From the NCBI GenBank assembly GCA_030065975.1, contig JASJCN010000018.1, forward strand, positions 1 to 45,819: a stretch of 45,819 nt of DNA, written 5' to 3'. How positions within the stretch are numbered: position 1 is the stretch's first letter; each line of letters opens with the position of its first letter. Source of the stretch: Myxococcota bacterium. Its GTDB lineage: Bacteria; Myxococcota_A; UBA9160; UBA6930. This document shows positions 15,276 through 22,588 of this stretch, piece by piece. Both the position numbers and the translations under genes were made by a program. The notes under the pieces were generated by a model that was not told where the DNA came from, did no database searches, and was given only the letters and a program-made list of their open reading frames with translations.

Positions 15276-15911
15276 TCAGCCTGCTGCGCCGGAGAGCTCC
15301 GCGAAGACCGCCCGGACCTGGGCCTCGGTCTCCTCGAGAGATCCCGAGTTGTCGATCACGTGGTCGGCCATCTCGCGCTTCTCGTCGATCGGGAGCTGGG
15401 CGCGCATGCGCTCGAGGGCGGCCTCGCGATCGCGCCCGTCGCGGATCCGCTGGCGCTCGATCTGGGCCTCGGGCGGCGCGTAGACCACGATCACGGCCTC
15501 CACCATCGCCCCGCTGCCGCCCTTCGATCGGGTCTCGAGCAGCAGCGGGATGTCGAGGAGCACGAGCGGGACGCCGGCCTCCCGGGCGGCGGCCAGCCGG
15601 CGGGCCATCTCGGCTCCGACGGCCGGGTGGACGATCGCGTTCAGCCGCTTGCGGGCATCTTCGTCGGAGAACACGCGCTCGCCGAGCGCCTCGCGGTCGA
15701 GCGCGCCGTCCGCGTCGATCAGCTCCGGGCCGAACGCCTCGGCGATGGCGTCGAGCATGGGCTGTCCCGGCGCCTGCAGCTCGTGCACGATGGCGTCGGC
15801 GTCGAGCACGACGGCCCCGAGCTCCGCGAACATCCGGGCGACCGTGCTCTTGCCCGTTCCGATCCCACCCGTCAGTCCCAGCACCCGCGTCACGGCCCGC
15901 GAGACTCGCAC
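15276..15911 (-). CDS. coaE: Dephospho-CoA kinase
   Basis: 211 residues. CoaE phosphorylates the 3'-OH of dephospho-CoA, the last step of CoA synthesis. The P-loop is LTGGIGTGKST (13-23), followed by VLDADAIVHEL, then the LID and CoA regions (IVHPAVGAEM, LDIPLLLE, DHVIDNSGSLEET). The start used is GTG at 15911; a second GTG 18 nt downstream would also leave the P-loop intact. Downstream of the diguanylate cyclase on the same strand (26-nt gap) and convergent with trpA. Confidence 0.94.
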   Translation of the reverse strand: MRVSRAVTRVLGLTGGIGTGKSTVARMFAELGAVVLDADAIVHELQAPGQPMLDAIAEAFGPELIDADGALDREALGERVFSDEDARKRLNAIVHPAVGAEMARRLAAAREAGVPLVLLDIPLLLETRSKGGSGAMVEAVIVVYAPPEAQIERQRIRDGRDREAALERMRAQLPIDEKREMADHVIDNSGSLEETEAQVRAVFAELSGAAG

Positions 15912-15937
15912 GGGGCGCCATCGGGCTCAAGTCGGGC

Positions 15938-17551
15938 TCAAGCGTGGGCGCCGGAATCGTCCAGCTCGGGCGTCCCCTCGGGCGGCTCGCTGACCACGCA
16001 GTTCTTGCCCTCGGCCTTGGCGCGGTAGAGGGCCTCGTCGGCCGCGCGGAAGAAGGTCTTGCGGTTGCCGCGGTAGAGCGCCACGCCGATCGAGACCGTC
16101 ATCTTCGTGAGCTGCATGGAGTCGTCGAGGATGAAGGACGACTCGGCGACGCCCGTGCGGATCTTCTCGGCGATCAGCGTCGCCCCGTCGAGGGTCGTGT
16201 TCGGCGCCAGCACCACGAACTCCTCGCCGCCGTAGCGGGCCACCAGGTCCGTGGCGCGGGTCGTGTCGTTCAGGATGCGGGCCAGGCCGGTCAGCAGGTT
16301 GTCGCCGGCCGCATGGCCGAGCCGGTCGTTCAGGCGCTTGAAGTCGTCGATGTCGATCAGGAGCATCGACAAGGGGCTCCCGGCGCGGCTCACGCGCTTG
16401 AGCTCGCGGGTGAGGAAGTCCTGGAAGTAGCGGTGGTTGTGGAGCTTGGTGAGGCCGTCCGTGATCGAGAGCTGCTCGAGCACCTCGTTGACCCGCTGGA
16501 GCTCGGCGTTGCGCTCGCGCAGGGCCTCGGCGCCCGCGTGGATCTCCGTGCGTTGGGCCCGCAGCTCACGGGTCATGTCGTTGAAGGTGCGGGTCAGGAG
16601 CGCGATCTCGTCGCTGCCGGGCGGCTCCGGAACCTCGACGCCGAGCTCGCCTCCCGAGATCCGACGCGCGCCCTCGGAGAGCGCCTCGATCGGGCGCACG
16701 ATGGCGGAGGTCAGGCGGTAGGAGAGCAGCGTGAAGAGCATGACGATGGCGAGGTCGGCCAGGAACACCCGGGTCAGCACCGCGAAGACCGGCGCGAAGG
16801 CCACGTGGAAGGGCTGCTCCACGAGCACGAAGCGCCCGGATTCGCCGAGGGGGGCGGCGGCGGCGACGACGAACTGGCTGGCCTCGTCGGGATAGACGGC
16901 GGCCTTGGCACTGCCGCCCTTGGCGAGGACGATGCGGTCGCGCGAGGACCCGGCGCCGGGGCCGAGCACCACCCGGCCTCCCGCTTCGACCACCAGGGTG
17001 CGCGCGTCGCGCAGGCCGGCGATCTCACACGCGGTGTCGTACGCGTCGGGCGAGAGCACGGCGAGCAGGTCGTCGCTGCGCCAGGCCAGGAGGGGGTTGC
17101 CGTCCGCGTGCTGCGCCAGCACGAGGCCTTGTGCGGGATCGCCGAGTGCGAGGACGGCGTCGAGGAGCGCCGGGGAGCCGCTGCGCGCCCGCGGCGCCGC
17201 TCCGTCGAGGAGCGCCAGGCCCGCCAGCGGGGCGGGGCCTCCGAGGGTCTCGCGGACGGCACCGGCCAGGTCGGCGGGGGTCGCCGTGGCGGGGAGCTCG
17301 GCCACCAGCCGTTCCGTCTGGGCGGCCAGGGCCTGCTTCACTTCCAGCACGCGGGCGGCGACGGCGTGGGCCTCGTCCGGGAGCCGCTGGTCGAGCTCGC
17401 TGCGCAGGAAGCCGTAGGTCGACTCGACGGCCAGTCCGCTCACCACCGCAGCCGTCAGGAAGGTCGCCAGGAACACCACCAGGATCACGCGCGTGGCGAC
17501 GCTGTGGAGGGGGGGCTTCTTGACGGGGGTGGCGGCACTCATGGACGGCAC
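15938..17551 (-). CDS. Membrane diguanylate cyclase (periplasmic sensor, HAMP, GGDEF)
   Basis: 537 residues from GTG, or 534 from the ATG at 17542. TM1 is about 20-42, with a periplasmic sensor of about 215 residues with no clear named family, perhaps Cache-like. TM2 is about 257-280, a HAMP linker about 281-334, a short coiled coil about 335-362, then GGDEF. The active site is GGEEF (441-445). An RATD inhibitory site (432-435) lies exactly five residues before it, so product feedback by c-di-GMP is expected. DGLTKLHNHRYF and DIDDFKRLND are standard. It should make c-di-GMP in response to an unknown envelope signal. The gene-free region up to pheA lies upstream. Confidence 0.92.
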   Translation of the reverse strand: MPSMSAATPVKKPPLHSVATRVILVVFLATFLTAAVVSGLAVESTYGFLRSELDQRLPDEAHAVAARVLEVKQALAAQTERLVAELPATATPADLAGAVRETLGGPAPLAGLALLDGAAPRARSGSPALLDAVLALGDPAQGLVLAQHADGNPLLAWRSDDLLAVLSPDAYDTACEIAGLRDARTLVVEAGGRVVLGPGAGSSRDRIVLAKGGSAKAAVYPDEASQFVVAAAAPLGESGRFVLVEQPFHVAFAPVFAVLTRVFLADLAIVMLFTLLSYRLTSAIVRPIEALSEGARRISGGELGVEVPEPPGSDEIALLTRTFNDMTRELRAQRTEIHAGAEALRERNAELQRVNEVLEQLSITDGLTKLHNHRYFQDFLTRELKRVSRAGSPLSMLLIDIDDFKRLNDRLGHAAGDNLLTGLARILNDTTRATDLVARYGGEEFVVLAPNTTLDGATLIAEKIRTGVAESSFILDDSMQLTKMTVSIGVALYRGNRKTFFRAADEALYRAKAEGKNCVVSEPPEGTPELDDSGAHA

Positions 17552-17599
17552 TCTGCGGGGCCTTCATCGTCCGTTCGGAGGGGTCGCTTGAAGCCCGGT

Positions 17600-17679
17600 G
17601 GGTGGATCTGGCGGCAGCAGAACGGCCCTCAGGAGTCGTCCGATCGCCTCCAGGCCCCGCGGGTGGCGAGGATCCACCC
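17600..17679. repeat. 9-bp inverted repeat in the gene-free region
   Basis: GGGTGGATC (17600-17608) and GATCCACCC (17671-17679) are perfect inverted copies about 62 bp apart, upstream of the diguanylate cyclase start. They could form a DNA loop operator or an RNA stem on the minus-strand transcript. A shorter pair, GCGGAA (17706-17711) and TTCCGC (17722-17727), follows. Confidence 0.4.
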
Positions 17680-17729
17680 GATTGAGCGTCGGCTGCGGTA
17701 ACCCCGCGGAAGAGTGGGGCTTTCCGCCA

Positions 17730-17751
17730 GAACGGGTTTGACCACCCGTTC
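17730..17751. promoter_or_regulatory. Perfect palindromic operator centred on the -35 box
   Basis: Arms GAACGGGT (17730-17737) and ACCCGTTC (17744-17751) are exact inverted repeats flanking TTGACC. A dimeric regulator bound here would cover the -35 hexamer, so repression is the simplest reading. The regulator is not identifiable. Confidence 0.6.
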
Positions 17752-17766
17752 GCGCTCCGATATGTT
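17738..17766 (+). promoter_or_regulatory. Sigma-70-type promoter for the pheA gene run
   Basis: TTGACC (17738-17743), exactly 17 bp, TATGTT (17761-17766). This is the best promoter match in the window. Transcription would start near 17773, leaving a leader of about 294 nt before the pheA ATG. Confidence 0.6.
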
Positions 17767-17770
17767 GCCC

Positions 17771-18066
17771 CTGCAATTTCGAGGGGTTAGCGCGACTGGG
17801 TTCTCTCGGACCGAACGCGCCGCTGTGGCACCGCGCCGGTCTCGGCGTCACCGCAGCGTTGCAGAAGTCGCGCCGATCCTCCGAACCATCAACCGAAACC
17901 CACGGGCCGAGGGGCCGAACACGCATCGCCCGGGCCGCCGCCGATTCGTCGGGACGCTCGAGCGACAAAGCCAGCGATCCAACGCGCGATCGAAAGCGCG
18001 GTCGACCCGCCGGCCCAGTGCGGTCGCCTTGGCGTGCCGAGCCATCCAGGAATCCACACCGATCCG
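17771..18066 (+). ncRNA. Candidate structured 5' leader of pheA (no known RNA family recognised)
   Basis: The first about 94 nt are closed by CTGCAA (17771-17776) pairing with TTGCAG (17859-17864). Inside, GCGCG (17790-17794) pairs with CGCGC (17816-17820) around a hairpin GGTTC-TCTC-GGACC, and GCCG-GTCT-CGGC makes another tetraloop near 17835. The remaining about 200 nt hold a 10-bp palindrome CGCTCGAGCG (17955-17964) but no gene. I see no SRP, 6S, tmRNA or RNase P core and no Phe-codon-rich leader peptide. Confidence 0.35.
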
Positions 18067-19218
18067 ATGAACGAGCCTCGATCCAAGAGCAAGACGCCCC
18101 CGACTCCCGACGCCGAGGCGGGTCTCGAGGCGCTGCGCTGTGAGATCGACGCAGTGGATCGCCGCATCCTGGACGAGCTCAACCGTCGGGCCCGCCTGGT
18201 CCAGGAGGTCGGCGAGCTGAAGCAGCGCGCCGCGACCAGCGTCTACCGCGCGGCTCGGGAGCGCGATCTCGTGGCGGCGCTCGCGGCGGAGAATCCCGGC
18301 CCGTTCCCCAACGGTGCGATCGCGCCGGTGTTCCGCGAGATCATCTCGGGCACGCGCTCCCTCGAGACGCGGCTGCGCATCGCCTACCTGGGCCCGCCCG
18401 GCACCTTCTCCCATCTTGCCGGCCACGAGACGTTCGGCACCCAGGCCGACTTCGTTCCGGTCGGAACCATCCCCGAGGTCCTCTCGGCGGTGGAGCGCGG
18501 CGAGGCCGATCACGGCATCGTGCCCGTCGAGAACACGACCGAGGGCGTGGTGACCCAGGCGCTCGATGCGCTGCTCGACTGCGAGCTCGAGCTGTGCGGC
18601 GAGGCGTTGCTGCGCATCTCGCTCCACCTCTTCAGCGCGGACGGGGACCTGTCGCGCGTGCAGCGGGTGGCGTCGCATCCGCAGCCCCTGGCCCAGTCGC
18701 GCAACTGGCTCGACCGCAACCTCCCCGGCGTGGAACGCGTCGAGGTCTCGAGCACGGCGGCGGCCGCGAGCATGGCGCAGGAGCAGCCCGGCGTGGCGGC
18801 GGTCGGCGGAAGCCTGGTGGGCGAGCTGGCGGGCCTCACGCTCCTCGCGCGCTCGATCGAGGACCGCCGCGACAACACCACGCGCTTCGTGGTCGTGGGC
18901 GGCGAGGCCCCGGCCGCCAGCGGCAACGATCTGACCGTCGTGGCCTTCACCGTGCGCAAGGGCCAGTCGGGCGCGCTCTACGGGCTCCTCGAGCCCTTCG
19001 CCAAGCACGGCGTGAACCTCACCAGCATCCAGGCCCGCCCCCTCAAGGGCCGGCCCTGGGAGTACGTCTTCTTCCTCGAGATCGAGGGCCATCGCAGCGA
19101 GGCGGCGGTGCAGGCCGCCTACGACGAGGCCTCGGGCCGAGCCAACTCGAACCGCATCCTGGGCTCCTTCCCGCGCGCGGCCGGCGCCTCGAGCCGCGAG
19201 GGAGGCGCGCCGCTTTGA
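18067..19218 (+). CDS. pheA: Bifunctional chorismate mutase / prephenate dehydratase (P-protein)
   Basis: 383 residues. An AroQ chorismate mutase domain (about 20-95: LRCEIDAVDRRILDELNRRA, then KQR) is fused to prephenate dehydratase (about 105-285: AYLGPPGTFSHLA, VPVENTTEGVV, TTRFVVVG) and a C-terminal ACT domain (about 295-375). It makes phenylpyruvate from chorismate. The ACT GAL motif is kept (SGALYGLLEPFA), but the usual ESRP is QARP, so phenylalanine feedback may differ. The ATG at 18067 is preferred over a GTG at 18034. The stop overlaps tyrA in TTGA. The long promoter region upstream suggests this gene leads the transcript. Confidence 0.94.
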   Translation: MNEPRSKSKTPPTPDAEAGLEALRCEIDAVDRRILDELNRRARLVQEVGELKQRAATSVYRAARERDLVAALAAENPGPFPNGAIAPVFREIISGTRSLETRLRIAYLGPPGTFSHLAGHETFGTQADFVPVGTIPEVLSAVERGEADHGIVPVENTTEGVVTQALDALLDCELELCGEALLRISLHLFSADGDLSRVQRVASHPQPLAQSRNWLDRNLPGVERVEVSSTAAAASMAQEQPGVAAVGGSLVGELAGLTLLARSIEDRRDNTTRFVVVGGEAPAASGNDLTVVAFTVRKGQSGALYGLLEPFAKHGVNLTSIQARPLKGRPWEYVFFLEIEGHRSEAAVQAAYDEASGRANSNRILGSFPRAAGASSREGGAPL

Positions 19219-20141
19219 GCGGGGGATTCGAGCGTGTCGCGATCCTCGGGCTCGGCCTGCTGGGCGGCTCGGTGGCCCTGGCGGTCCGGGAGCGCGGGGT
19301 CGCCCGATCGGTGGCGGGAAGCGCACGACGCTCCGAGACCCGCGAGCGCGCGTTGGCCTGCGGGGCCGTGGACGAGGCGTTCGCCGATCCGGCGGAAGCC
19401 ACGGCCGGCGCCGATCTCGTGATCCTGGCGACGCCGGTCGCCGTGATGGAGGCGACCCTGACCCAGGCGGCCGCCGGGCTCGCGGCGGGCGCGATCGTCA
19501 CCGACGTCGGCAGCGTGAAGGGGCCGCTCGCGGACGCGCTTCCCGCGCGGATTCCCGAGGGCGTCCACTACGTGGGCTCGCACCCGATGGCGGGGAGCCA
19601 CCAGAGCGGCCTCGAGCACGCGCGCGCCGACCTGCTCGAGGGCGCGCCCTGCGTGGTGACGCCCCTCTCCGGCCATCCCGAGGAGCCGGCCCGCCGCGTC
19701 GCCGCCTTCTGGCAGGCGCTCGGCGCCCGCGTGGTCGTGCGCGATCCCCAGGTGCACGACGTCGAGGTGGCCTGGGTGAGTCACGTCCCCCATGCCGCCG
19801 CCTTCGCCTTCGCGCGCGCCCATGGCGAGGCACCGCGGAGCGCCGAGGAGGTTCGCGGCGGCGGCTTCCGCGACTTCACGCGCATCGCGCGCAGCGAGCC
19901 CGAGCTCTGGGCCGACATCCTGTTGCAGAACAAGAAGGCCCTCGCCGGGCCCCTCGAGGCCACCGCCCGAAGGCTCTCCGAGCTCGCGCGCCTGGTCGAG
20001 GCCGGCGACGCCGAAGGTCTGCTCCGATTCCTCGCGGAAGCACGAGACACGCTCTCGCGCACCGCGGACGAAGACGCCCGATCCGGGGGCGCAAACCCGG
20101 AAATCCAGGCTGCGCCCACGAGCGCGGCCACCCAGGAGTGA
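19215..20141 (+). CDS. tyrA: Prephenate dehydrogenase
   Basis: 308 residues from a TTG overlapping the pheA stop. It oxidatively decarboxylates prephenate (or arogenate) to 4-hydroxyphenylpyruvate (or tyrosine). The Rossmann motif is VAILGLGLLGGS (8-19). VTDVGSVKGPL and the catalytic-His segment VGSHPMAGSHQSG (about 120-133) are present, followed by SHVPHAAAFAFA. No chorismate mutase or ACT domain is attached. Its last codons provide the GGAG that serves rpsA. Prephenate versus arogenate preference cannot be told. Confidence 0.93.
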   Translation: MSGGFERVAILGLGLLGGSVALAVRERGVARSVAGSARRSETRERALACGAVDEAFADPAEATAGADLVILATPVAVMEATLTQAAAGLAAGAIVTDVGSVKGPLADALPARIPEGVHYVGSHPMAGSHQSGLEHARADLLEGAPCVVTPLSGHPEEPARRVAAFWQALGARVVVRDPQVHDVEVAWVSHVPHAAAFAFARAHGEAPRSAEEVRGGGFRDFTRIARSEPELWADILLQNKKALAGPLEATARRLSELARLVEAGDAEGLLRFLAEARDTLSRTADEDARSGGANPEIQAAPTSAATQE

Positions 20142-20151
20142 TTTCAATTTC

Positions 20152-21834
20152 ATGAGTGAGCAAGCAACCAGTTTCGCCGAGCTCTTCGAGCAGAGCGTTG
20201 CGAAGATGACGGAGGGCGAGGTCGTGAAGGGCCGCGTCCTGACCGTCGACGACGACCACGTGCAGGTGGACATCGGCTTCAAGTCCGAGGGCCTGGTCGA
20301 CACGTGGGAGTTCATGGACGAGGCCGGCAACGTCCTCGTCAAGGTCGGAGACGAGGTCGACGTCCTCATCGAGGAAGCCGAAGACGCCGACGGCCGCATC
20401 GTCCTGTCCAAGGAGAAGGCGGACCGTCTCAAGGTCTGGGACGAGATCAGCGAGGCCTACGAGGCCGACCGGGCCGTCGAGGGCCGGATCCTGTCCCGCG
20501 TGAAGGGCGGCCTCTCCGTCGACATCGGCGTGAAGGCCTTCCTCCCCGGCTCGCAGGTGGATCTGCGCCCCGTGCGCAATCTCGACGCGATGCTCGGCGA
20601 GCGGATGGACTTCAAGATCATCAAGTTCAACAAGCGACGCGGGAACATCGTGCTCTCGCGCCGTGCGCTCCTCGAGAAGGAGCGCGAGAAGATGCGGGCC
20701 ACGACGCTCCAGACCCTCGAGGAGGGTCAGATCGTCGACGGCGTGATCAAGAACATCACCGACTACGGTGCGTTCATCGATCTCGGCGGCATCGACGGCC
20801 TGCTCCACGTCACCGACATGTCGTGGGGCCGGGTGAACCACCCGAGCGAGCTCTTCCGGGTCGGCGACGAGATCAAGGTGAAGGTGCTCAAGTTCGATTC
20901 GGACTCCGAGCGCGTCTCCCTCGGTCTCAAGCAGATCCAGCCGGATCCGTGGGTGGACGCCGCCATGCGCTACCCGATCGGCGTGCGGCTGAAGGGCAAG
21001 GTCGTGTCGCTCACCGACTACGGCGCCTTCATCGAGCTCGAGCCGGGCATCGAGGGCCTGGTCCACGTCTCCGAGATGAGCTGGACCAAGCGCGTGAAGC
21101 ACCCGTCCAAGGTGGTGAACCTCGGCGACGAGGTGGAGTCCGTCGTCCTCGACGTGGACGAGCACAACCGCAAGATCTCGCTCGGCATGAAGCAGATCGA
21201 GCCCAACCCGTGGGCGCTGATCGAGGAGAAGTACCCGGTCGGCACGCACGTCAGCGGCGAGATCCGCAACATCACCAACTTCGGCGTGTTCGTCGGTCTC
21301 GACGAGGGCATCGACGGCCTGGTGCACGTCTCGGACATCTCGTGGACGGAGCAGATCAAGCACCCGAGCGAGAAGTTCGAGAAGGGCGACGTCGTCAACG
21401 CCGTCGTGCTGAAGATCGACCGGGAGAACGAGAAGTTCTCGCTCGGCATCAAGCAGCTCGAGGCGAACCCCTGGGACGACATCCAGAAGAAGTACCCGCT
21501 GGGTTCGGAGATCAGTGGCGACATCACCAACGTCACCGACTTCGGTGCCTTCGTGAAGCTGGAAGAGGGGATCGAGGGGCTGATCTACAGCTCCGAGCTC
21601 TCCGAGGAGCGCGTGGAGCGCCCCTCGGACGTGGTGAGCGCCGGCCAGACGGTCACGGCCATCATCACGAAGGTCGACCCGGTCGATCAGAAGATCTCGC
21701 TCTCGATCAAGGCCGTTGCGGACCGCGAGCAGCGCGAGGCGCTGAAGAAGCTCGCGACGCAGCAGTCGGCGACCCAGACCACGACCTTCGGCGACCTGCT
21801 CAAGGAGAAGCTCGCCGAGAAGGCAGAGGAGTAG
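20152..21834 (+). CDS. rpsA: 30S ribosomal protein S1
   Basis: 560 residues with six S1 OB-fold repeats at about 22-92, 107-175, 190-262, 277-349, 363-436 and 450-522. The first two bind the ribosome and the later ones bind mRNA. Repeats 3-6 show the canonical DYGAFI(D/E)L...GL(L/V)HV pattern; repeat 6 has the usual weaker GLIYSSEL. GGAG at the tyrA 3' end lies about 13 nt before the ATG. As in many proteobacteria, ihfB follows, but no cmk or aroA precedes it. A strong hairpin separates it from ihfB. Confidence 0.97.
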   Translation: MSEQATSFAELFEQSVAKMTEGEVVKGRVLTVDDDHVQVDIGFKSEGLVDTWEFMDEAGNVLVKVGDEVDVLIEEAEDADGRIVLSKEKADRLKVWDEISEAYEADRAVEGRILSRVKGGLSVDIGVKAFLPGSQVDLRPVRNLDAMLGERMDFKIIKFNKRRGNIVLSRRALLEKEREKMRATTLQTLEEGQIVDGVIKNITDYGAFIDLGGIDGLLHVTDMSWGRVNHPSELFRVGDEIKVKVLKFDSDSERVSLGLKQIQPDPWVDAAMRYPIGVRLKGKVVSLTDYGAFIELEPGIEGLVHVSEMSWTKRVKHPSKVVNLGDEVESVVLDVDEHNRKISLGMKQIEPNPWALIEEKYPVGTHVSGEIRNITNFGVFVGLDEGIDGLVHVSDISWTEQIKHPSEKFEKGDVVNAVVLKIDRENEKFSLGIKQLEANPWDDIQKKYPLGSEISGDITNVTDFGAFVKLEEGIEGLIYSSELSEERVERPSDVVSAGQTVTAIITKVDPVDQKISLSIKAVADREQREALKKLATQQSATQTTTFGDLLKEKLAEKAEE

Positions 21835-21865
21835 CCGGGGCTTCGGCGACCGGCCGGCGCTGGGA

Positions 21866-21900
21866 CGCGGGGAGGCGCCCGAAGGGGCGCACTCCCCGCG
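21866..21900 (+). terminator. Strong stem-loop between rpsA and ihfB, no U-tract
   Basis: CGCGGGGAGGCGCCC (21866-21880) pairs with GGGCGC-A-CTCCCCGCG (21885-21900) around a GAAG tetraloop with a single bulged A: about 15 bp, nearly all GC. It ends 18 nt before the ihfB start with no T-run. It may be an mRNA stabiliser, a processing site or a partial attenuator separating rpsA and ihfB expression. Confidence 0.55.
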
Positions 21901-21918
21901 GATCTGCGGGGGGGAACG

Positions 21919-22242
21919 ATGACGAAGAGCGGGCTGATCGAGCTGGTGGCGGAGCGCACACCGCACATCTCGAAGAAGGACACGGAGATCGTGGTCAACA
22001 CGATCTTCGACTCCATGACCGAGGCCTTGAAGCACGGTCAGCGGATCGAGATCCGCGGCTTCGGGAGCTTCCAGGTCAAGATCCGGGAGGCTCGCGAGGG
22101 CCGGAATCCCAAGACCGGCGAAGAGGTCCACATCCCCGCCAAGCGCACGCCCTTCTTCAAGGTCGGCAAGGAGCTGAAGGAGAAGGTCGACGGTGTGAAG
22201 CCGGGTGCCGAGGGCGCCGGCGACTCCGGCGACGAGAGCTGA
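21919..22242 (+). CDS. ihfB: Integration host factor beta-type DNA-bending protein (HU/IHF family)
   Basis: 107 residues. The HU/IHF fold is complete: MTKSGLIELVAERTP, the RIEIRGFGSFQVK saddle strand and the DNA-intercalating arm with EGRNPKTGEEVHIPAKR. The C-terminal tail (GVKPGAEGAGDSGDES) is an acidic extension. The position directly after rpsA is the classic ihfB location, which favours IHF-beta over HU. GGGGGGG lies about 4 nt upstream of the ATG. The lapA gene follows after 16 nt. Confidence 0.9.
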   Translation: MTKSGLIELVAERTPHISKKDTEIVVNTIFDSMTEALKHGQRIEIRGFGSFQVKIREAREGRNPKTGEEVHIPAKRTPFFKVGKELKEKVDGVKPGAEGAGDSGDES

Positions 22243-22258
22243 GGCGACACCGCACCCG

Positions 22259-22588
22259 ATGAAGATGCTGAAGCGGCTGCTGGCCCTCGCCGTGTTCCTC
22301 GCGGCCGTGTGGGCAGCGATCGAATTTCGTGATCGCAACCTCGACCCGATGGTCGTGCACCTGTTGGTCTGGCAGACGCCGCCGATCGCCGTGTGGGTGG
22401 TCGTCGTCGTGGCCTTCCTGGCCGGGGCGCTCGGCGCCTCGCTGCTGCTCCTGCTGCGGGTCACCCGTTCGAACCTGACGGCGCGGCGCTACCGGAAGGC
22501 GGCCAACAAGCTCGAGTCGGAGGTCCACCAGCTCCGCAACCTGCCGCTCGCGGCCGAGCCGGGGCCGGGCGGCGACGGGAGCGTCTGA
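22259..22588 (+). CDS. lapA: LapA-domain (DUF1049) inner-membrane protein
   Basis: 109 residues. It has a short basic N-terminus, TM1 (about 5-22) and TM2 (about 41-63: AVWVVVVVAFLAGALGASLLL, as one helix), then a charged coiled-coil-like tail (LTARRYRKAANKLESEVHQLRNL). In E. coli, LapA partners LapB in LPS assembly and control of LpxC turnover. The ihfB-lapA-lapB order is the same here. The TGA (22586-22588) overlaps the next frame. Confidence 0.85.
   Translation: MKMLKRLLALAVFLAAVWAAIEFRDRNLDPMVVHLLVWQTPPIAVWVVVVVAFLAGALGASLLLLLRVTRSNLTARRYRKAANKLESEVHQLRNLPLAAEPGPGGDGSV

Noticed and set aside
15921-15942. Tandem TCGGGCTCAAG duplication at the coaE/diguanylate cyclase junction
   Set aside because: Only two 11-bp copies, one overlapping the cyclase stop; too small to support a function.
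17771-17950. 6S, SRP, tmRNA or RNase P RNA
   Set aside because: I looked for the SRP GGAAG core, the tmRNA ends, RNase P P4 and the 6S bubble architecture and did not find convincing matches.
17564-18070. Open frames on both strands in the gene-free region before pheA
   Set aside because: Both translate to Arg/Ser/Pro-rich sequence without structure or ribosome binding sites, and both clash with the strong promoter and palindrome.
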